Positions 59,507 through 64,000 of a stretch of DNA of 64,000 nt are shown here, piece by piece. Positions within the stretch are counted from its first letter, which is position 1. Every line of letters begins with the position of its first letter. Below the pieces are notes generated by a model, which was given only the letters and a program-made list of their open reading frames with translations, searched no databases and was not told where the DNA came from. The DNA lies in assembly GCF_026109735.1 (NCBI RefSeq), contig NZ_CP069620.1:620001-684000 (forward strand), written 5' to 3'. Both the position numbers and the translations under genes were made by a program. This DNA comes from Salinimicrobium tongyeongense (lineage in GTDB: Bacteria > Bacteroidota > Bacteroidia > Flavobacteriales > Flavobacteriaceae).

Positions 59507-61009
59507 TTAATGTTCGTGACCGTGACCCGGTGTTTCACCTGACATTGAAGCCATCTTTACCTGGTAATTGCCGGTTGTTACAACGACTTCCCCCTCTTGC
59601 AGTCCGCCCAAAACCTGTGCGTTCTTCCCATTTCGTTTTCCGATCCTTACCGGCCGTCTCTCGAAGCTTTCGCCGCCGGTTTGTACAATGACAGAATAGT
59701 TGCCATAGTCCTCCAGCAAGGCAGCTTCAGGAACTACAACTACTGTTTCAGCCTCTCCCAGGGCGATCTGTACTTCGGTAAAACTGCCTTCGGGCATTTC
59801 AACCACGTCATTTACTTTGACATAAACTGGAATCATTGGCTTTCCATCCTGCACCTCTTTGCCCACAGAAACAATGGATCCATCAGAATTTAATGCACTT
59901 TCCCAATCCCCCTGATCATTCCTGTACCAGACATTGGCGATGGATTCCTTACTTGGATTATAAGTCGCACTTAACTGGGTTTTCAGGAGTCGAGATTTGT
60001 CAGTACCTATAGTAATCAAATTTGCTCCCTGTTCCACATAATCTCCGTTAGAGGTATTGATGGATTTGATAAAACCGTCAAAAGGAGCGCGAATCTGCTT
60101 TCCGCCGGCTCCATAGTTAGAAGCCAGCGCACGGTAATTCGCTTCGGCTACGCGAAAATCACTTTCTACCTTTTCGAATTCCGCTTTGGGAACTATTCTG
60201 TCTTGATAAAGTTCCTTTTTTCGCTCATATTCGGCTTTCGCCTGGTCGTACCTGGCTTTCGCCTGGGCGATCTCCGCCTGAATATTATTGGAAGAAAGTC
60301 CTTCACTGCTCAAAGTCATCAACAACTGACCTCTGTTCACCTCGGAGCCTTCCGTTAAATTTTCGGAAACAAAATTCACCATTCCGTTAGCGCCGGCTGC
60401 AACGGTTTTATAAGTTCCCGGTGCCGCCTGCCATACTCCCGAAGTATGAACGATATCATAGACTTCACCTTTAGTCACAGGTTTTGTCTGAAAATCGATT
60501 TTCCAGGCCTGCTCCTTCAAAAAGCTTATTCCGGCTTCTTCTGCAGCCTCTATATTTTCTGCAGCTTCCGCCACCGAAGAGTAAACCCGTACATTTTCGA
60601 TCACGATCCTGTCTGAATATTCAGGAGTTTTAAGGTCAAAGACCAGGTTGTAAGTTCCCGGCTCTTTCGGTTGTAAAGCGGGAGAAAAAATTCCGGGTGA
60701 AGAAGGTGCTTCCGCAGTATTACGAATACCGCTATCACCTCTTACAAGACTTACTGTCACCGATCCTTCACGAATCGGTTTATGTTTGCCCAACGAGGTG
60801 AAATGGGCAGCGAACTTGCTGATCTTTCCCTCCACCAAAGCCGGATATTCCACGAAAAGCTCCGTCTGGTCTGTCCACACGGTTTTGCTTATGGCCGGAA
60901 CATCACCTGTAAGGTGGTTTCCTTCGGCATCGTGCGCATGGTCTTCTTCCGGGTTATTTCCGCAGGAATAAAGAAAAAGCGAGATGCACACTATAAAAAT
61001 ATATTTCAT
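59507..61009 (-). CDS. RND efflux periplasmic adaptor (CusB-like) lipoprotein with His-rich ends
   Basis: 500-residue adaptor. Lipoprotein signal ending LFLYSC (Cys 16), then a His-rich stretch DHAHDAEGNH. Residues about 45-155 form an extra N-terminal beta domain (VEYPALVEGKISKFAAHFTS) seen in some CusB-type proteins. Lipoyl halves and a coiled-coil hairpin follow (about 190-330, with AKARYDQAKAEYERKKELYQ), and the C-terminus ends GHGHEH. The His tails may collect metal. It lies 18 bases before the pump gene. Confidence 0.92.
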   Translation of the reverse strand: MKYIFIVCISLFLYSCGNNPEEDHAHDAEGNHLTGDVPAISKTVWTDQTELFVEYPALVEGKISKFAAHFTSLGKHKPIREGSVTVSLVRGDSGIRNTAEAPSSPGIFSPALQPKEPGTYNLVFDLKTPEYSDRIVIENVRVYSSVAEAAENIEAAEEAGISFLKEQAWKIDFQTKPVTKGEVYDIVHTSGVWQAAPGTYKTVAAGANGMVNFVSENLTEGSEVNRGQLLMTLSSEGLSSNNIQAEIAQAKARYDQAKAEYERKKELYQDRIVPKAEFEKVESDFRVAEANYRALASNYGAGGKQIRAPFDGFIKSINTSNGDYVEQGANLITIGTDKSRLLKTQLSATYNPSKESIANVWYRNDQGDWESALNSDGSIVSVGKEVQDGKPMIPVYVKVNDVVEMPEGSFTEVQIALGEAETVVVVPEAALLEDYGNYSVIVQTGGESFERRPVRIGKRNGKNAQVLGGLQEGEVVVTTGNYQVKMASMSGETPGHGHEH

Positions 61010-61024
61010 ATCTGATTTTTAATT

Positions 61025-61291
61025 TTAGTGTTCGTGGTGCTCGGTACCATCGTCATGCATATGGCTTTCCTCTTCCTCGTGAGACATATCCAGAGAATCC
61101 TCGCCTACTGTGAACTCTTCCTGCATATGCCCCCCATCTTCATCATGTGGATGACCATGCTCTTCTTCCTCATGGGCGTGAGCTTCGACTCCCTCTCCAT
61201 GTTCGTGCCCGTGATCTTCATTAGCTGTATCTCTACAAGCTGAAAAACCAAATACTAATATTGCTGCGAAAAATAAATTCCTGAATTTCAT
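61025..61291 (-). CDS. Small His/Glu-rich periplasmic lipoprotein
   Basis: 88-residue lipoprotein (signal ending FGFSAC, Cys 19) whose mature part is mostly His, Glu and Asp (GHEHGEGVEAHAHEEEEHGH, HEEEESHMHDDGTEHHEH). It very likely binds metal at the outer face of the membrane and may hand copper to the efflux complex or buffer it. Placed between the channel and adaptor genes, 15-16 bases from each. No named family is recognised. Confidence 0.8.
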   Translation of the reverse strand: MKFRNLFFAAILVFGFSACRDTANEDHGHEHGEGVEAHAHEEEEHGHPHDEDGGHMQEEFTVGEDSLDMSHEEEESHMHDDGTEHHEH

Positions 61292-61307
61292 AATGTTTAA
61301 TTTTAAA

Positions 61308-62492
61308 TTACAATTGATGTTTTAAAAGTTGTGCTTTTAGCTGAAAAAGCTCTTTTTGCATTTCCAGCATTTTGTTATGCGCCTGCCGGTAAAATTCCAC
61401 TTCCCGGTAATAATCAAGAAACGAGAATTCTCCCAGCTCATAGGCTTTAAATAGAAGTTCTTCGGAATTCAGGTCTTTAAAGGTATCCCGGTATTCCTCG
61501 TATTTCTGCTTTATTAACTGGTATTGCCGGTAATTTTCCTGAAATCGGGTATAGAATTGGGCAGTCTCGGCTCCGGCATTAGCCTGCACGTATTCCAACT
61601 GAGCTTTGGCAGCTCTCACTTTATTCTTACTATTCCATAGCGGAATGGAAAGTCCCCCTAAAAAGCCGGAATAATTGGTCGAATTCACTCCCTGATAATT
61701 ATATCCAATGGTAAGATCTGGCAAAATTTTATTCTTTTGCAGTTTCACCTGTTGTTCCGCCACCGCCTCCAGGGCAGTCAACATTTGGACCTCGGCATCT
61801 GCGGAAAGTTTTTCGTTCCAAAGCACCTGCATTTCGGCAACTTCAGCGTCTTCAATGAACAGGATTTCATCTGCCTGAACCGGATTTCCCCCATTCAGTT
61901 TCTGAAGTTCCATCAAGGTGTTCTTCATTTCAATCTCTATTTGGTCCAATTCAAATTGTTGCTGCAGCCAGGCAACTTTGGCCTTATTCAGCTCCAGGAT
62001 CCCGATCTGTTCCGCATCGAATAATCGCTGGATCTGTTTATACACCTGTTGTGCCTGTTCCAAGCGCTGTTGCTCCAGCTCTTCTCGCTGCTGCAGAATT
62101 TGAAGCTCGAAAAGCTCTTTTTTGGCCTGCAGAAGGACTTCTTGGCGCATGGCGTCGTACTCTAGTTCGAGTAGCTTCTTTTGTTTGTCAATCCGTTTGC
62201 TGCGGGCCGCATAGACCGTCGGAAATTCAAAGCGCTGAGATATTTGATATTCATAATAATCTTCTGTCTCATGCTCCCCAAATGGTAAATAATATGCTGA
62301 AGCCTGAGGGTCCGGCAGATTATTTTCAGTTTTGTTTCCAAGCTTCTGACTGCGAATAAACGACTGATATGCCTGTAGCTGCCTATTATTCTGGCTTATC
62401 TCCTTTAAAATGTCATTCCTTCCGGTATTCTGGCCAAATGAGCCGGTAGAGATAAGGAATCCGCAGAAAGCGGAAACTATATATCTGAACAT
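61308..62492 (-). CDS. TolC-family outer-membrane channel of the Cu/Ag efflux operon (CusC/CzcC-like)
   Basis: 394-residue outer-membrane efflux protein with a signal sequence (ending STGSFGQ, about residue 21) and long amphipathic helices (EISQNNRQLQAYQSFIRSQ; AEQVYKQIQ-type repeats). The N- and C-terminal halves show the usual duplication (PDPQASAYYLPFG and LPDLTIGYNYQGV). It would complete the tripartite pump with the adaptor and CusA-like gene. Second gene of the operon. Confidence 0.9.
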   Translation of the reverse strand: MFRYIVSAFCGFLISTGSFGQNTGRNDILKEISQNNRQLQAYQSFIRSQKLGNKTENNLPDPQASAYYLPFGEHETEDYYEYQISQRFEFPTVYAARSKRIDKQKKLLELEYDAMRQEVLLQAKKELFELQILQQREELEQQRLEQAQQVYKQIQRLFDAEQIGILELNKAKVAWLQQQFELDQIEIEMKNTLMELQKLNGGNPVQADEILFIEDAEVAEMQVLWNEKLSADAEVQMLTALEAVAEQQVKLQKNKILPDLTIGYNYQGVNSTNYSGFLGGLSIPLWNSKNKVRAAKAQLEYVQANAGAETAQFYTRFQENYRQYQLIKQKYEEYRDTFKDLNSEELLFKAYELGEFSFLDYYREVEFYRQAHNKMLEMQKELFQLKAQLLKHQL

Positions 62493-62563
62493 AATTTTTG
62501 ATTTTAGTTTAATCTATATGATAAGATCGGCCTGCTATTTTAAATAGTGGCCTGACTAGTTAA

Positions 62564-63001
62564 TCAAACTAAGTCGGGAGGTCCCCGAAGTGAGAGTATG
62601 GATAAATAAGGGTTGAAATATTCATTGGGAGGCTGATAAATTTCAAAACTTTCTGAATCTTGATCAGCTAAAACCCAATTCTCTGAATAGTATTTATTTG
62701 AGGCTTTCTTTTTGGCTTCTGTCTTTTGCAATCTTACATCCTCGGAATATTCCTTAATAACCGGAATTTCATTCAAAGCAATCGTATGCGAATGAATGGC
62801 CAACAGATAGGACAAGAATCCCCCCTGCTTATCTTCTTGCTTCTTTTCGTGGTGATGATCTTCACCGGAATGATGATGATGCGCAACCTCCTTCTTCTCC
62901 TGCCCATGTGCATGGTGTGCATGTGGAATTATCTGATGAAGAGACATCAGCATAAAGATACCAAGGAGGAATAAAGCTTTTATTTGAGATTTTGTACGCA
63001 C
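62564..63001 (-). CDS. Small His-rich exported protein, first gene of the Cu/Ag operon
   Basis: 145-residue protein with an N-terminal hydrophobic export segment (about 8-24) followed by HAHHAHGQEKKEVAHHHHSG and DHHHEKK, a dense histidine cluster. The rest contains FLSYLLAIHSHTIALNE and a Tyr/Pro-rich C-terminus. Likely metal-binding; such genes often head Bacteroidetes metal-efflux operons. No conserved family recognised. Starts 332 bases from the divergent DUF302 gene. Confidence 0.75.
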   Translation of the reverse strand: MRTKSQIKALFLLGIFMLMSLHQIIPHAHHAHGQEKKEVAHHHHSGEDHHHEKKQEDKQGGFLSYLLAIHSHTIALNEIPVIKEYSEDVRLQKTEAKKKASNKYYSENWVLADQDSESFEIYQPPNEYFNPYLSILSLRGPPDLV

Positions 63002-63332
63002 AGACTACAAAAGTAGTAATTTATCACAGAGATTTGAGAAAAAATAGTAAACCACAAGAACCTTAGCTCCTATGGTTTATACTTCAACTAATTAAATTGC
63101 TAACTATTTAAGTTATACATTTAAATAAAATTTCTTTTGAGTTAGAAAATCATGTAAAATACCAATTTCCACTACTTCGAGTTCTTCGAGGGTATCATCT
63201 TTAATAACTTGAACTTTTTCAAAGAAAAGCCGCAGATGACGATTAAGCTTAAAATCTTATGTAACAATTGTTACTGAAAGTCTCTTTATATAAATTTATT
63301 TTCATGAGTTAATCATTTAAAAAGAAAAATGT
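63002..63332. promoter_or_regulatory. Divergent control region between the Cu/Ag operon and DUF302 gene
   Basis: 331 bases without a gene. It carries a weak hairpin TAAACCA ... TGGTTTA (63048-63079) near the efflux operon start and a perfect palindrome GTAACAATTGTTAC at 63261-63274 near the DUF302 gene. It probably holds the promoters of both units. Confidence 0.5.
63261..63274. promoter_or_regulatory. Perfect 14-bp palindrome, candidate Crp/Fnr-type operator
   Basis: GTAACAATTGTTAC is fully self-complementary and lies 58 bases before the DUF302 ATG. Shape and length suit a dimeric regulator of the Crp/Fnr kind; the regulator is not identified here. Confidence 0.55.
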
Positions 63333-63719
63333 ATGAAATATTATTTTGCCAAAACAGTGTCGGGAGAATTTGAAGAAGTAATTAAAAAAGTTACCAATGA
63401 ATTGGAAAAGGAAGGTTTTGGGGTGCTCACCCAAATAGATATAGCAGCTACCCTAAAGAAGAAACTGGATGTTGATTTTAAAAAATATCAAATCCTGGGT
63501 GCCTGCAATGCTCCCTACGCACACAAAGCACTAAAAGCCGAAGATAAGATCGGTACTATGTTGCCTTGTAATGTAATTGTTCAGGAAGTGGCAAAGGGTA
63601 AAATTGCGATCGCTGCAGTAAACCCTTCGGCATCTATGCAGGCGGTAGGAAACAAAGATTTAGAAGAGATCGCCACAGAAATTGGAAATAAACTACAAAA
63701 AATAGTGGATAACGTTTAA
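63333..63719 (+). CDS. DUF302-family protein
   Basis: 128-residue cytoplasmic protein matching DUF302: TVSGEFEEVIKKVTNELEKE, then FGVLTQIDIAATLKKKLDVD, the core YQILGACNAPYAHKALKAED, and LLPCNVIVQE-type segment (here MLPCNVIVQEV). The Cys in GACN and LPCN are conserved in the family. DUF302 proteins are frequent beside metal and sulfur redox genes. It is divergent from the Cu/Ag operon and directly followed by an oxidase remnant. Confidence 0.88.
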   Translation: MKYYFAKTVSGEFEEVIKKVTNELEKEGFGVLTQIDIAATLKKKLDVDFKKYQILGACNAPYAHKALKAEDKIGTMLPCNVIVQEVAKGKIAIAAVNPSASMQAVGNKDLEEIATEIGNKLQKIVDNV

Positions 63720-63734
63720 ATTAAACAACTTCGG

Positions 63735-64000
63735 AGTATTTAAATCTCGATTATCGAGTAAATTTTCCAGAATTTGGAGAAAGAAAAACGAACTCAAAAA
63801 ACTAAAACTCAGAATTATACTGAAAGCCGGAAAACCGTATCGATTTGGAATTCTATCAAAGAAGGTATAATTCACGAAGGATGGCAGGATACGGTTTTAT
63901 TAATGCCCGGAATGAAAATTCGTTTGATAATGGATTTCAACGATTTTAAAGGTCTTTTGTATATCATTGCCATAATCTGGAACATGAGGATATGGGAATG
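63735..64000 (+). pseudogene. Multicopper oxidase C-terminal remnant, frameshifted, runs off the window
   Basis: Pieces of the C-terminal cupredoxin domain are found in successive frames: EGWQDTVLLMPGMKIRLIMD in one frame (about 63875-63935), then the copper ligand motif VYHCHNLEHEDMGM in the next (from about 63959). The break coincides with the run CTTTTG near 63953, where one missing T would restore the frame. Upstream part is also broken (stop near 63758). The gene continues beyond the window. HCHxxxHxxxxM is the copper-binding signature of laccase/CopA-type oxidases. Confidence 0.72.

Noticed and set aside
1-64000. tRNA, rRNA, CRISPR array or integrase
   Set aside because: None was recognised on reading. 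No spaced direct-repeat array and no tyrosine or serine recombinase motif was found, so element ends cannot be called.

Overview
The window looks like part of a large conjugative element (ICE or plasmid) from a member of the Bacteroidota, most likely Flavobacteriia. The evidence is: SusC/SusD outer-membrane proteins, an RteC-family protein, DUF6520 and MauE small proteins, a Bacteroidetes-type (CTnDOT-like) Tra apparatus, a BfmA/MobB mobilization pair, AT-rich DNA and few clear Shine-Dalgarno sites. No integrase, tRNA, rRNA or CRISPR array was seen, so neither element end nor the integration site can be placed.

Layout. (1) 1-8267: divalent-metal export: a CzcA-type RND pump fused to its own TolC-like channel (5' end outside the window), its adaptor, a Fur-family regulator, a Zn/Cd/Pb-type P1B ATPase and a cation/Ca2+ exchanger. 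(2) 8533-14472: accessory genes: RteC-like protein, an 811-residue fusion of an alpha-oxoamine-synthase-like PLP enzyme to a GNAT-like region, then an AraC-type regulator, a MauE-like membrane protein and a secreted DUF6520 peptide ending at a strong terminator. (3) 14769-22051: SusC-SusD-M16 peptidase operon, probably for import and cleavage of a peptide or protein. (4) 22.1-38.3 kb: a defence island. It holds an IS256-family element with a perfect 9-bp target duplication, a tight operon of DNA methyltransferase + double GHKL (MORC/histidine-kinase-like) ATPase + receiver-like protein, a divergent DUF4365-like putative nuclease, a type III restriction-modification operon with an HEPN-MNT toxin-antitoxin pair between mod and res, a broken membrane-protein gene and a solitary PD-(D/E)xK-like protein.

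(5) 38.4-55.8 kb: element core: paired palindromes, an excisionase-like HTH gene, a replication-type gene and AAA ATPase, a peptidoglycan amidase, traE-F-G-I-J-K-M-N homologues, a lipoprotein, a two-gene cargo cassette (YejK/NdpA-type NA37 protein plus a membrane protein), coupling ATPase, relaxase, BfmA-like accessory protein, a candidate oriT, a RadC-type protein and an SSB. (6) 55.8-64 kb: a structured non-coding patch followed by a monovalent-metal (Cu/Ag, CusA-type) efflux operon with two small His-rich proteins, a divergent DUF302 gene and a frameshifted multicopper-oxidase remnant at the right edge.

The core genes move the element by conjugation. The two metal modules, the peptide-uptake operon and the defence genes are cargo that benefits the host. 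The best candidates for undescribed systems are the methyltransferase/double-ATPase/receiver triad (24874-29630) and the NA37-membrane protein pair (48552-50787). Functional calls come from motifs and family resemblance read by eye; no database search was run.
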